From Corinectria fuckeliana (Eukaryota; Ascomycota; Sordariomycetes; Hypocreales; Nectriaceae), in assembly GCA_019137255.1 (NCBI GenBank), contig WPDH01000074.1:496001-560000 (forward strand): a stretch of DNA of 64,000 nt, given 5' to 3'. Of the stretch, positions 43,344 through 54,608 are shown in pieces (the first letter of the stretch is position 1; each line of letters starts with the position of its first letter). The translations under genes and the position numbers were made by a program. Under the pieces are notes generated by a model that had not been told where the DNA came from, ran no database searches, and saw nothing but the letters and a program-made list of their open reading frames with translations.

Positions 43344-46078
43344 ATGAATCTGCGATCGCCATCCATCAGTTTGGCGCCCCATGCGCCGTCACGCCGCCCT
43401 TCGTCTATAACCTCCCGCCTGTCCTTTGCCGTCTCCAATGCTGAGCAGGGAGCAGAGCCCGCCACCAATGGCGCGGGCGAGGCCCTCATCGAGGACGAGA
43501 TTGCCGAGATCAAGAGATACGAGGTAAGCCGGCGCATTCAGAAGCCTTTGCATCGCCTAATCTAACACGACCAGGACTTTACCACGATAGGTACGCATGC
43601 GCGCCCGCTTCGAACGACACCGGACAACCCCCGCGAGTACTGACATGGTCCGACAGACTGGGTCCAGGATGCAGCGCGAGAGCAGGCGAGGCGCAAGTCC
43701 AGGAGGAAGCAGGCCGTCGGCCTCTATGACCGGGGCCAGCCTGGCTGGAGATACCATCTATGGAGAAGCTATGACGCCGCGCAAGGTTGGATTGTCGTTA
43801 CCATTATCGGCGCGACGATTGGACTCAACGCGGCCTTGTTGAACATCATCACCGAGTGGCTCGCCGATGTCAAGATTGGGTACTGCGAGACGGGGTTCTA
43901 CCTGAACGAGAACTTTTGCTGCTGGGGCGAGGAAAACGGTGAGCTGGTTTTCGCACACGATCTTGCGGTAGAGACTGATATTGGTAGGCTGTCCGCATTG
44001 GCATCGATGGACTGGCTTCGAGCCTATGAACTACTTCCTCTACTTCCTGTTTGGCGTATGTTTTGACTTGCCTACTCAAGATGGACAAAACTGACCATCT
44101 GCAGACTCTCTTCGCTTTCGTCGCTGCCACGCTGGTCAAATCCTTTGCGCCGTACGCAGCGGGCTCCGGCATCTCTGAGATCAAGGTCATCATCGCAGGC
44201 TTCGTCATGAAGGGCTTCCTCGGCCTACGAACTCTGGTTATCAAGTCTGTCTGCCTCCCCCTGGCCATTGCATCTGGATTGTCCGTAGGCAAGGAAGGCC
44301 CCAGTGTTCACTACGCCGTGTGCACGGGGAATGTCATCTCCAGACTCTTCAACAAGTACAAACACAACGCGTCCAAAACTCGAGAAATACTGAGCGCCTC
44401 GGCCGCTGCGGGTGTTGCCGTCGCATTCGGCAGCCCCATCGGAGGCGTGCTCTTCTCCCTCGAGGAAATGTCGAGTTATTTTCCGCTCAAGACGCTCTGG
44501 CGCAGCTACTTCTGTGCCCTAGTTGCGACGGCGGTTCTTGCAGCCATGAACCCGTTCCGGACCGGACAACTTGTCATGTTCCAGGTCGAGTATAAACACG
44601 ACTGGCACTTTTTCGAGGTTCTGTTCTATATCCTTCTTGGCATTTTCGGGGGGTTGTACGGAGCTTTCGTCATCAAATGGAATCTGCGTGTTCAAGCATT
44701 CAGGAAGAAGTATCTGACTCATTACGCCATTTTGGAGGCTACCCTCCTTGCCGCCGGGACCGCCATTGTTGCGTACCCCAACGCCTTTTTGAGGATTGAC
44801 ATGACAGAGAGTATGGAGATCCTTTTCTCCGAGTGCAACGGAGGAGAGGCCTACCATGGCCTTTGCGACTCAGACCAGCGGTACTGGAACATCGTCTCGC
44901 TAGTCATCGCGACGGTACTAAGGATCCTTCTTGTTATTGTGTCTTATGGGTGCAAGGTCCCTGCGGGCATCTTTGTGCCCTCAATGGCTGTCGGAGCGTC
45001 GTTTGGACGCACGGTAGGCATCGTTGTCCAGGTTTTGTACGAGGCCAACCCGACTAGCGTTTTCTTCTCTGCCTGCAAACCAGACGAACCCTGTATTACT
45101 CCTGGCACGTATGCGCTCTTGGGAGCTGCCGCAGCGCTCAGCGGCATTATGCACATTACAGTGTCTGTGGTGGTCATCATGTTCGAGCTTACTGGCGCCT
45201 TGAACTACATTCTGCCGACAATGATTGTCGTCGGCGTCACAAAGGCTGTAAGTGAGCTTTTTGGAAAAGGAGGTATCGCGGACCGCATGATTTGGTTCAG
45301 TGGGTTTCCGTTCCTTGACAACAAGGAGGAGCACAACTTTGGAGTTCCAGTCTCTCGGGTTATGAGGACCTCGGTGGTTACGATGCCAGTTCACGGCCTC
45401 ACCCTAGGGGAAGTCGAGCAGTTGCTTGCAGATGACCGATATCAAGGCTTTCCCGTTATCGAGGACAACAACTCGAAGATTTTGGTTGGCTACATTGGTC
45501 GGACAGAGCTGCGATACGCCATCGATCGCCTGAGTCGGGGCCAGACGGTTAGTCCCATAGCAAAGTGCGTCTTTGCTGCGTCGCCCATCAACCACCCTGC
45601 TACCACCACATCAGGTACATCGTCAATGGTGCATCACGGAGAATCGTCGGGGTCTACAACCCTTGACTTTAGTCGGTATGTCGACTCAACGCCCGTCACA
45701 GCCCACCCGCGGCTGTCCCTCGAAACTGTCATGGAGCTTTTCCGCAAGATTGGGCCTCGCGTCATTCTCATCGAGTACCATGGCAAGCTCACCGGCCTGG
45801 TCACCGTCAAAGACTGCTTGCGGTACCAGTTCAAGGTCGAGGCGGCCGAGAACCCTAAGGATGACCACCGAATCATGGAAGGACAGGAGCAGATATGGGA
45901 CCTGTTCCGCCGCACCGGCAACTGGGTCTCGGGCAAGCTGTCGACCGTCTCCGGCGGTCGGATCCGGCTAAGTGGCTCGTTCGAGGAGGACCGTCCGCAT
46001 GGAAGAGGTGAGCAGATCATGGACGGGGACGAGGACGCTGCGGACGAGGGCGTTGAGTTGGAGAGCCGGCGGCAGTAG
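43344..46078 (+). CDS. CLC-family chloride/proton exchanger (Gef1/CLC-3 to -5 type)
   Basis: Intracellular CLC transporters exchange chloride for protons and help set ion balance in acidified compartments. The exons are 43344-43523, 43575-43590 (16-nt microexon), 43657-43938, 43988-44055 and 44105-46078, giving 839 aa. Selectivity-filter motif GSGIS is at 202-206, the gating-glutamate motif GKEGPSVH has E246, and FSLEEMSSYFPLKTLW holds the proton glutamate E303, 57 residues later as in CLC-5. Ser in GSGIS argues for chloride rather than nitrate. Two CBS regions follow the membrane part (SRVMRTSVVTMPVHGLTLGE, and LETVMELFRKIGPRVILIEY). The cytosolic N-terminus is about 80 residues with a DWVQD motif. 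The nearby V-ATPase c'' gene acts in the same compartments, though the linkage may be chance. Confidence 0.95.
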
Positions 46079-46317
46079 GTATATGGGTCTAGGATTGCGT
46101 CGGTTGATATCTGGTTCATATGTACGGTAGAGGGACGCGCGGATCCTGCGCTGGCGTTTAAAGGATGATAGATATGCGCTGTTTTGACTCTAGCATGAAT
46201 ATGAATGGAAGACGATATTTATACATAACATGTAATAACCCATTGTAATGTAAACTAAATCCCGTCGAGCCTTCATCCTGAGACCTCGCGGGCAGTAAAC
46301 AGTCCAGACAGCGGTTT

Positions 46318-47218
46318 CTACCTCGACCTGTCATCCGACTCTCTTCCCAGATCGATGACATCCTCTGCCCTGTCATCGTCCCGCCCAAGCTCTTCCGGAT
46401 GCTCACCGGGCACAGGGACATAGCCGCCTTCCGCCGGCAGAGCATCCTTGCTCTCATCATTCCTCCCGACAACGACGTTGCCCGCAACCAGCAGCGCCGC
46501 GCCAGCCCACCACAGCGGCGGCAGAGCCTCGGAGAAGATGACGAAGCCCAACAGCGCGGTGAAGACGAAGTTGGTCGACGTGTTCATGATGGAGACCTGC
46601 GTGGTCGACGTGCCGCGTGCGAGCGCCGTGGTAAACAGCGTCCACATCTGCAAGGCGTTGCGTAAGTGGGTGACGGGCGGGCGGGATTCGATCCGTGTGT
46701 GGCAGGGAGGGAAGGGGGACTTACCACGCCGTTGAAGGTGAGATTGAGGATGAAGAAGAGCTGGCCCGTGTAAGCGGACGATCTGGATCTGGGACGGGAC
46801 GGGAGGGACTCACGACGCGGACGCTGACTTCAACGATGCTTTTGAACGAGGAGAGGCCGAAAATGTCGGCGATGCTGTTGGATAGGCTGGTGGTGAGTTC
46901 GGTCGTGGCTCTGCATGACGGGCATCAGTACATCTTCATCAAGGACCCGACTTCTCGTCCCTTCAGCAAATCAATGAACCCCCCCGGTATGAAAAAGACA
47001 CGCCTTCCTCGATCGAATATCCCGTCTCACTTTACGTACAGCTTTGCAAAGACGCCGTTGAACGCAGCGCAGGCGCCGCTGGCCACGGCGAAGAAGACCC
47101 ATTGCGTACTCTGGCTGCTGGCGACGGGCATCTCCTTTGGCGACGGGGAGGCGTTTGGTATTGAGGGAGAAGTGGAGGAGGAGGACTCCGGAGCTGCCGG
47201 CTGGCGTCTTCGGACCAT
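46318..47218 (-). CDS. TMEM42-like small EamA/DMT-superfamily membrane protein
   Basis: The minus-strand exons are 47218-47040, 46910-46814, 46760-46725 and 46647-46318, giving 213 aa. After a Ser/Pro-rich N-terminus the hydrophobic core reads WVFFAVASGACAAFNGVFAK, LATTELTTSLS, SIVEVSVRVLFFILNLTFNG, VMWTLFTTALARGTSTTQVS, NTSTNFVFTALLGFVIFSEA and LPPLWWAGAALLVAGNVVVG. This is the compact half-size EamA pattern of TMEM42 proteins, about five transmembrane helices. The acidic tail is probably cytosolic. Substrate is unknown for the family. The exact start is inferred; only in-frame non-ATG codons lie upstream in exon 1. Confidence 0.85.
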
Positions 47219-47824
47219 TGTTTCTGAGCTGGGCGGGCTATAATTATCCTGCAAGTTGAGTTAAAAGTTGGGTCCCCCCGAGGCCTGCAGTGAGGACATG
47301 GAACTTGATGGCCCCCTGATAATTGTTAGTTCGGTACTTGGGTCGGGTGGTTGCGGTGGAGTGGGTGGCTTTGGCTGAGACGGCGGGCCATTAAGTATAG
47401 GCTAAGGAGAGAGGCTACGGGCTAGGTGCCTTAATAAGTTATAGGGACCCTCCACTAACCGCATAACATCCAATGATGGAATCTGGGGAACGGGGATTCA
47501 CCAACGACACCCGCCTTGCATCGTTATTAGGAACTCAGCAAATCACAACGTCTTTCTGGTCCCTGGCCGTAACATTCTCTTTGGCATATATGGTGAATCC
47601 CAAGTCTCCCTCGGGATTCATACGATGCGGTGCATCCTCCAAAACAACCAATTGCCCTGTAGAAAGCCACCAACCCAGCTAGGTATCCTGTATGGTGCTG
47701 TGTAGTTATTGAAATCATGATCCAGACGCCGCCCAATGCAAGTTTCCCCATTCTCTCGGCTTGCTTGTGCCCAATTTGTAGCCACGGTCGCGGTCCTGCG
47801 GTCTTGCGCGCCCCCGCTGTGCGA
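47219..47824. other. Intergenic region between TFIIA gamma and the TMEM42-like gene
   Basis: A 606-bp region between two minus-strand genes: 3' flank of the TFIIA gene and promoter of the TMEM42-like gene. No coding exon found. Confidence 0.45.
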
Positions 47825-48304
47825 TTATTCCGGCTTCTTGGCGTTGCAGCTAACAATCTTGACTTTGTCTGCCGTCACAGACTGGCTGCCGTTGTCCATC
47901 TTGAACGTCACGTTCTTGATCAGGAAAGTCCACACTTCGTCGCAGAATCGGTACGTGTCGAGGCTCCCCTAGTGATGGAACGCAAAAAATGTCAATTTCT
48001 CGGCTTCCCTTAAGACCCGCCCCGAACACCTCCTTGGCAGAACCCACCTTGAATTGCAGCCGTGCCTTGACGTTCTTCTGCAGCGCCTCGGTGATGGCCT
48101 GGTCGAAGTTTCCCAGGATCTTCATCGCCAGCTGCGGGTTGATGCGCTCGTCGCTGATGAGGTCGTCGAGCGTGTCGGTCAGCGCAAGGCCGATGCTGCC
48201 AGAGGGGTTCGGGTTAGTGGAGGGTATAGCAGGGCAGCGTGGGCAGCGGCGCAGTACCTGCTACGGCGGTACAGCTCGTAGAAAGATTGCGCGCCGGTAG
48301 CCAT
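47825..48304 (-). CDS. toa2: Transcription initiation factor IIA small (gamma) subunit
   Basis: TFIIA gamma stabilises TBP on promoter DNA together with the alpha/beta subunit. The minus-strand exons are 48304-48258, 48195-48048 and 47968-47825, giving 112 aa, the normal size. The N-terminal four-helix part begins MATGAQSFYELYRRSSIGLA and continues LTDTLDDLISDERINPQLAM. The beta-barrel part reads KARLQFKGSLDTYRFCDEVW, then TFLIKNVTFKMDN, ending CNAKKPE. The 79-bp second intron starts GTGGGT. Confidence 0.95.
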
Positions 48305-48723
48305 CTTGTCAACGAGGTCTGTTCTTTTTTCTTCTTTTTTCTTTCTGCTTGTCTGCCTCTGTCTGGACAACCGGAAGATTTGCTGCTGAAAGGCGGTTTC
48401 GCGGAATGGTGTCAGGGCGACGTGAACTAGGCACGTCACTTGAGAGGGGAATATCTCCCGGTGAGGCGCACGCGCACGGTGACTAAGCCACCAGCCTTCG
48501 ATGGCTCCAGCCTCGCATCATGTGACGTCGGTACAATTTCCAGCTGCCTGGGGCTACTAAGTTAGTAAGTAGAGACGCATTCGCTGGGCCAGCTTAGACA
48601 GGAGCTCTCGGACAGCTCTCTGTTAGAATCCAGGACCCCTCGACAAAGCCTCCACGTCGACGCCTCCATCGCCCACGTCCAACGTCCCTCGGATCGTCGA
48701 AACAACTGTACAAAGCCGCCGCG
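48305..48723. promoter_or_regulatory. Divergent promoter of toa2 and vma16
   Basis: A 419-bp region between divergent housekeeping genes. It contains two ACGTCA cores (CACGTCAC near 48432, GTGACGTC near 48522) that could bind bZIP factors. Confidence 0.45.
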
Positions 48724-49553
48724 ATGAGTCTTCTCACATATGGATTGGGCGGCATTGGGTCGTTCCTCACCGTCGTGGGATTGTGTACGCGCGCACCGAG
48801 TTTCCCTTGGCCGTCGGTGGCTAATATTGATTGCTGGATTCCACGCTGACGACCGCTGTCTAGATATGCTCTTTACCGGCAACGGTGAGGCCTTCAACGT
48901 CGGCGCCTTTCTCGAGGCTGTGTCGCCCTACGCCTGGGCTGATCTCGGCATCTCGCTCTGCATCGGTCTCTCTGTCGTGGGCGCAGCATGGTGCGTCTTC
49001 CCTCCAAGCATCGCGACGGCGATGACATCCATCTCCATCGACCTTCTCGAGGGAGCCGTCAGTCTAACCCGGATCGCAGGGGTATCTTCATCACCGGATC
49101 GACTATCCTGGGCGCTGGCGTCAAGGCCCCGCGTATCCGCACCAAGAACCTGATCTCCATCATCTTCTGCGAGGTCGTCGCCATCTACGGCGTCATCATG
49201 GCCATCGTCTTCTCCGGCAAGGTCAACATCGTCCAGGGCCCCGAGATCTACTCCGCCGACTCCTACTACACCGGATACGCCCTGTTTTGGTCTGGTCTGA
49301 CCGTCGGCCTGTGCAACTTGGTGTGCGGTGTCGCGGTCGGTATCAACGGCAGCGGCGCTGCTCTGGCCGATGCGGCGGACCCGTCCCTGTATGTCAACAC
49401 CGCGTGTTCTCTTGGCGATCCGCCTAACGCTGATGGCTTTCTAGGTTCGTCAAGATTCTCGTCATCGAGATTTTCAGCTCCGTGCTGGGCCTGTTCGGTC
49501 TCATCATCGGCCTCCTCGTGTCCGGCAAGGCCCCCGAGTTCGGCAAAGCCTAA
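48724..49553 (+). CDS. vma16: V-type proton ATPase subunit c''
   Basis: Subunit c'' is a proteolipid of the membrane rotor ring of the vacuolar proton pump. Exons 48724-48784, 48864-48990, 49080-49388 and 49445-49553 give 201 aa. Five hydrophobic helices are visible. The start MSLLTYGLGGIGSFLTVVGL is unusual for c subunits but fits c''. The essential helix reads LISIIFCEVVAIYGVIMAIV with the proton-carrying Glu, and a second acidic helix reads ILVIEIFSSVLGLFGLIIGL. The GISLCIGLSVVGAAWGIFIT segment is characteristic of this family. Confidence 0.95.
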
Positions 49554-49877
49554 ACCTCCACGAATCGCGGCAGTCTTGCCTTCGGCACAAGCTCCCTAGT
49601 CCAACCAGGATGGAGCGCTCGCATGCATTGCGCCAATAATATTTGGTCAGGCGTTTGGAAGAATGGCTCGGGAGGATGTGTTTATGGCTGTACCAGTATC
49701 TCTTGGCAGGCGGCAGTGTACATCACATGAGGTGAAATTCAACTAAATTATGCTGGGATTGCGATCCTATATAGGAAGTTCGTCGCGTATCTCTTGATAA
49801 ATCATAGGGTATGATGGTATTGAAAAAGATTTGGTATTATAGAGTGCGTCACTATCTTGTACAAATCCACCCGTCTC
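49554..49877. other. Convergent intergenic region between vma16 and cnxE
   Basis: This 324-bp stretch holds 3' flanks of both genes, AT-rich near the middle. Nothing else seen. Confidence 0.5.
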
Positions 49878-51999
49878 CTAAGCACCGCGAATGGTATTTA
49901 TCAACAATACATCAACCTTTGTCCCCTTCTCTAGCTTGCCCTTTCCAGTAGGCAAGCATACCAGAGCATTCGCCGATCTCAAACTGCCAACCTTGGAACT
50001 GCGTTGGCCGCCGGTGCTCGTCGCTGAAAGGAGCCCGTCCTGGCCTACTGTCACCACTACACGGTGATATTCGGGCCGCGGGTCGAGCGGGAACTCGTGG
50101 GAGAGCATGGCAGGTACCTTGGGCAAGCCGACAGGCGACACGCCCGACAGTTTATGAAGCGCAGGCAGCACAAATAGGTGGAACGTGACCAGAGCCGAGG
50201 CTGGATTGCCTGGCAGCGAGAAGATGGCCTTGGAGACTCGCTGGCCCGCGTTGTCTTTGACGGGCACGGTAGCAAAGGTGGTTGGCTTCCCTGGCTTCAT
50301 GGCAACTCGGCCAAAGTGTATAGTTCCGCCAAGGGAGCGCTCGATGGTTGGCTTCAGCAGATCCAGCTCGCCCATGGAGACGCCGCCGCTAGTGATGAGC
50401 AAGTCCGCTCGACGGAGACCATCCCGCAGCGTCTCCTCTAGCGAGCCGGGCTTGTCCTTTGCGATGCCCAGGTCCACAACGTCGAAGCCCCATTCCTTGG
50501 CGGCGGACATGAGCGTGACGCGGTTCGTGTCACGAACCTCGCCGAGCTTCAGGGCGCCCGGGCGGCTGTGCTCGATGATCTCGTCGCCGGTCGACAGGAC
50601 GCCGATGATGGGGCGGCGGTAGACCTTTGCTTCGGCGACGCCCACGGCAGCAAGCAGGCCGATTTCGCCGCCGACGCCTGAGATGAGCTCTCCCTTCTTC
50701 AGGACAGTGGAGCCTCCTTCGATGTCGCTGCCAATTTCGCGGACGTTCTCCCCTTCCTTGACGCCTTCAATCTGGATCTCGACCTCCTTTTCTTCCTTTC
50801 CGTCCTCGGTCATGGTCTTGAGGCTTGTGTCTTCCACCATGATGACACTGGTCGCCCCGGGAGGCAGAGGAGCACCGGTCGTGATCCTGGCAAGTTCGCC
50901 TTCTTTCAGAGCTCCTATTTCGCCCGGTGCGGCATGGGACACGGCGGTTACGGGGAAGACTCCTCGCAGCTGGCCATTCTTGGGGGCTACAAATGCGTAC
51001 CCGTCGACGATGCTGGCTCTGAAGGCCGGTACGTTCTCCTTTGCACTCACGTCTTCGGCCAAGACCGAGCCAATGATTGCCCCGTCGACCTTTGCGGAAA
51101 TCACCTCTGGCTCAGGAGTGTGTTCTGCGATTAGCGCAAGGGCATCGTCAACGGACAGCATAGGATACGGGGATTCTCGATGCCGGCGAGAAGGGCCAAG
51201 CGAGGGATCGTTCGATAGGGCATCGGGCTTCGTATGTCTAACGAGGTTCCCGTGACTCTGCCCGTGGCCGTGGCCGTGTCCATGGCCATGGTGATGGTGA
51301 CAGGAGTGTTCTTGGTCGGTGGGTTGTGCTTTGCTAGCACTAATTCCAGCATCTGATTCTAGCCTTTTGACTCCTCCAGAGTGAAGTAACCTTGAGTTGG
51401 CTCCTGCGGCTTGCAAACAAGCATGGGGGAGGGTTTTGATGATGGCCTGGAGGTTCTCCTTGGCCCCCTTGGGAGAGCCAGGAAGTGTGACAATGATGGT
51501 TTTGTTACGCACTCCAGCAACCGGACGTGACATCATGGCGACTTTAGAGGGCAATTAGCTAACAGAAGCTTTGGCGTGAAGTCTCCTGAGAACTCACAGG
51601 GTGTTACTTGGAGAGACGCTGCGAGCATACCGTGGACAAGACCAGGCGCTTGCTTGTGCAGCAACGGGGTCACTGCCTGCCCGGATTGTTAATGAGAAGA
51701 GCCGCACGTACAAAATACCGGATTATTACCTCTGGTGTACCGTCAGATCTTGCAAAGCCTGTCCCACCCGTCGTGACGATGAGGTTGATCTCGTCTGGGC
51801 CATCCGCCCAAGCTGTTATCTGTCTCTGGATCTGCAGTATATCATCGGAAACAATTGCTACCTCAAAGACCTCCCACTTGCCATCGCCTTCATCTTTCAA
51901 GACTTGGAGGAGAATCGGTCCTGAAGTATCGGCGGTGGCATCTTGGGCAGCAGTGGTCGAGATGATCAGGACGACGGCCTTCAAGGGAAAAGACGCCAT
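49878..51999 (-). CDS. cnxE: Molybdenum cofactor biosynthesis protein CnxE (gephyrin-like MogA-MoeA fusion)
   Basis: The protein adenylylates molybdopterin (N-terminal MogA-like domain) and inserts molybdate (C-terminal MoeA-like domain), the last steps of Moco synthesis needed for nitrate reductase and xanthine dehydrogenase. The minus-strand exons are 51999-51730, 51676-51598 and 51541-49878, giving 670 aa. G domain: VTTGGTGFARSDGTPE with TTGGTG at 76-81, and MMSRPVAGVRNKTIIVTLPG. A His-rich linker HHHHGHGHGHGHG lies at about 196-215. E domain: ASIVDGYAFV, GAPLPPGATSVIMVED, IIGVLSTGDEI, LITSGGVSMGELDLLKPT and SLPGNPASALVTFHLFVLPA. Domain order is that of animals and fungi, opposite to plant Cnx1. 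The intron between domains 1 and 2 has the AAAG acceptor at 51542. Confidence 0.95.
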
Positions 52000-52346
52000 A
52001 ACGCGATAAACAAAGATGTAGCGGTTCCAATGCTGCCGAGAAAAAGGAAAGAGAAAATTGACGAGCTCCTGAGTCTTTATGCTTAAAATTCAATGGGCCA
52101 CTGACATTACTTTGACGAAGCGAGGCTGTATTTTACGATTGCGCTGGCGATGATGAGGCCGATGATGATAATGGCGGGGGACTTACTGGACCACGGCCCC
52201 ACTGGCTCGGCGTCGGGTGGGGGAGCGCCGACGCAAGTGTGTTTCGCACTCATGATTTCGCCAGCAACTTCAACCTCAACTTCACCACTTCAGCCGCTCA
52301 GCCTCTTCGCAATTCCCAACGCGTCCTATCGCGCGTCTAGTGCATC
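52000..52346. promoter_or_regulatory. Divergent promoter of cnxE and pop5
   Basis: This 347-bp spacer separates two start codons on opposite strands. No clear GATA-factor cluster, despite cnxE's role in nitrate metabolism. Confidence 0.45.
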
Positions 52347-52955
52347 ATGGTGCGAATAAAGGAGAGATATCTTCTCGTCAACATCGTGTACCCGCCCGAT
52401 CCTGCGCGTGCTGCGAAAGACAAGTTGCCTGACGTCGTGGTTCAGCACCAACCCACGCTTGAACGACTCACGCCGCAGGCTCTGCTTAAGGGCATCAGGG
52501 CCGAGGTCGCGTCTTTGTTTGGCGACTATGGGTCTGGCGCACTCGGGGGAAATCTTATAGGTATGATGCGCCGATGGTTTTCCTTCAGCCTTTTGCTCGA
52601 TACTCATGGGTCTGTCACAGTCAAATATCTCAGTCTGGCCACATCGACTTTCATCCTCCGATGCTCGAGGACTTATTACCAGCTGCTGTGGGCTGCCCTT
52701 ACCTTTATGGACCACGTCCCCGTCAAGGACGGCAGACCGTGCATGTTCCGCGTCGTTCGTGTGAGCGGGACTATTCGAAAGGCCGAGGAAGAGGCCATCC
52801 GACAAGCCAAACAGGTCATTCTCGCCGCCAGAGAAGAAACATTGGGATCGAACTCTTCCCTCTCTCTCTCCAGCACGCTTCAGGCCCAGGAAAACACCTC
52901 CGTCGACATCATGGATGAATCAGGTGACGAGGACATGGCCGACATAGATGATTGA
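52347..52955 (+). CDS. pop5: RNase P/MRP protein subunit Pop5
   Basis: Pop5 is a core protein of RNase P (tRNA 5' processing) and RNase MRP (rRNA processing). Exons 52347-52560 and 52621-52955 give 182 aa. The N-terminus MVRIKERYLLVNIVYPP is the family signature, then LLKGIRAEVASLFGDYGSG, VKYLSLATSTFILRCSRTYY and FRVVRVSGTIRKAEEEAI, as in the Rpp14/Pop5 fold. The C-terminus is acidic (DESGDEDMADIDD). The 60-bp intron has GTATGA and CACAG ends and contains no in-frame stop, so retention would only insert 20 residues. Its stop codon lies 7 bases from the end of the convergent gpn2. Confidence 0.94.
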   Translation: MVRIKERYLLVNIVYPPDPARAAKDKLPDVVVQHQPTLERLTPQALLKGIRAEVASLFGDYGSGALGGNLIGMMRRWFSFSLLLDTHGSVTVKYLSLATSTFILRCSRTYYQLLWAALTFMDHVPVKDGRPCMFRVVRVSGTIRKAEEEAIRQAKQVILAAREETLGSNSSLSLSSTLQAQENTSVDIMDESGDEDMADIDD

Positions 52956-52962
52956 GCGGGTA

Positions 52963-54143
52963 TCATTTCTTTCTAAGTACCTTGATCCCACTATCTGCCG
53001 GAACCGACATATCACCGAAATCGGGATCCATACCCGCGGGCGCACTTGGGGCAGGCGGCTGAGACTCCTCCATCTCCATGGCCTGCTCCTGCTGGATGCG
53101 TGCCTGTTCCTCTTCTGCCTCGAGCTCCATTTTATCGTACTCTTCCTTCTGGTCGATCCAGCGCTCCTGGATGTCTCGAACCTCCATTATGGATGACTCG
53201 CCTCTCATGGCCACAGCCCAAACTGTGTCATTCGCTCCTTCGGCTCCACCAAAGACATATCCGCCCGCACGATCGATGACCCTTAGGATATGCATCATGC
53301 TCTTCTTGTTCTCGACGGCCAAGACCTCGTACCGAACGAGACCATAGTTCTCAATCAAGCTCGCAATAGCCTCGTTCAGCCTGCCGAATTTTTCGTTGCG
53401 CAGGGCCGGGGACTCAGCTTCGAGGTGCGGCGTCAAATACGTCAAGTCGTCTACGTCCGTGTAGTATTCGAGGTTGAAGGGCAGGTCGTCATAGGACGAG
53501 ATTTTATCAATCTTTGAGAGGATGTTTACGTGTGGCATGTCCATCTGGATCATGGCTCGGAGGGAGAGGAGGACGTTGGAGACGTAGAGGGACGGTTGTG
53601 TAAGGCAGAAGGAATCGGAGAGGTGGACAGAGACGAACTGGACATGGTCAGCAAATTGTGAGCCCAGCATCGGCCCGGGAGGGGGGGACGAACTCTGAAT
53701 CCAAGCTTCTGGAGCCTGTAGAAAACGTTCCGCAGCGAGTTGTGGTGTGTGTAGAGCTCAACTTGTCCTGGACAGTCGAATAGAACGTAGTCTTCCCCAA
53801 ACTCCTTCAGTCCCTCCTCCAACCATTCAAAGTTATGCTCTAGTTCTTCCAGCGCATACAAGATGCCACCGTTGGGTCCCAGTTTGTCGTCTCGCATGAT
53901 GTCTTCGAGCTTGACTAGATTGCGGATGTCGAGCGCGGCCGGATAGTTGGTGTGATCGTTGGCCGGGTCGAGGTTCACAACGGAGCACGCGCGCCCGATG
54001 GCGCCCAGGAACTGGTGCACTTTACAAGGACACGTCAGAAAGTGAAGTTCACGGCTGGGTTCGGGATGCGGGAACTCACTGCCATCGCAGTAGGTACTCT
54101 TGCCAGAGCCGGGGCTGCCGAGGACGAGTTGCGCGAAGGGCAT
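52963..54143 (-). CDS. gpn2: GPN-loop GTPase 2
   Basis: GPN GTPases assist assembly and nuclear import of RNA polymerases II and III. The minus-strand exons are 54143-54080, 54019-53694 and 53637-52963, giving 354 aa. P-loop GSPGSGKST is at 9-17, followed by NLDPANDHTNYPAALDIR, the GPN motif in KLGPNGGILYALEELE, FDCPGQVELYTHH (G3) and NILSKIDKI (G4). The third exon's joint gives KLGFR-FVSVHLSDS. The donor there is GTTCGT, weaker than consensus. The C-terminal 60 residues are a charged coiled coil rich in Glu/Gln, ending VLRKK. Together with the adjacent pop5 it links two polymerase/RNA housekeeping functions by position only. Confidence 0.94.
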
Positions 54144-54608
54144 CTGGAAGGGTTCCCTGCGGGTTGATCAAGCGCACATGGTTGGGTGAAGGCGGGCGCA
54201 AAACTGCAAGGATGGATGCGAACAAGCGATGCTTTGTCGTCAGTTACTGGTAGTCTACTACCGAAGGAGCCAGTCAGAAGCCTGACTAATTGTCTCCGAG
54301 ATGCAGCTCATGTTGCTTCGAGGACCTCCATACTGCACATGAGCAAACCCGGTGGCTGCGGTAGTGGGGTTGCCGGTCAAACCTCGGCAGTTAAGCTCTA
54401 AAAGATCCGCGTCACAAGCTAAGCTACCGACCGCCCTTGAAAAAAGCAGGCCCAGCCACAGCGTATCTACACGCTTTTCCCTGCTTCACAATAAAACCTC
54501 GTCAACCCGCCTGTCCTTGGCCTCGAGCCACTTCCTCCCCTTCCTACCCGCTCCCAACGCGGGCCGCTCCATGATGCCACGCTACCATGCGCAGCAACAT
54601 CTCCAGCC
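54144..54608. promoter_or_regulatory. Divergent promoter of gpn2 and nte1
   Basis: This 465-bp spacer separates divergent starts. The right part, just before nte1, is C-rich (CTTCCTCCCCTTCCTACCC), like a fungal leader. Confidence 0.45.

Noticed and set aside
52963..53640. Independent short minus-strand gene starting near 53670
   Set aside because: Joining it to the upstream P-loop exons gives a full GPN2 protein with matching splice sites, so it is the third exon of gpn2.
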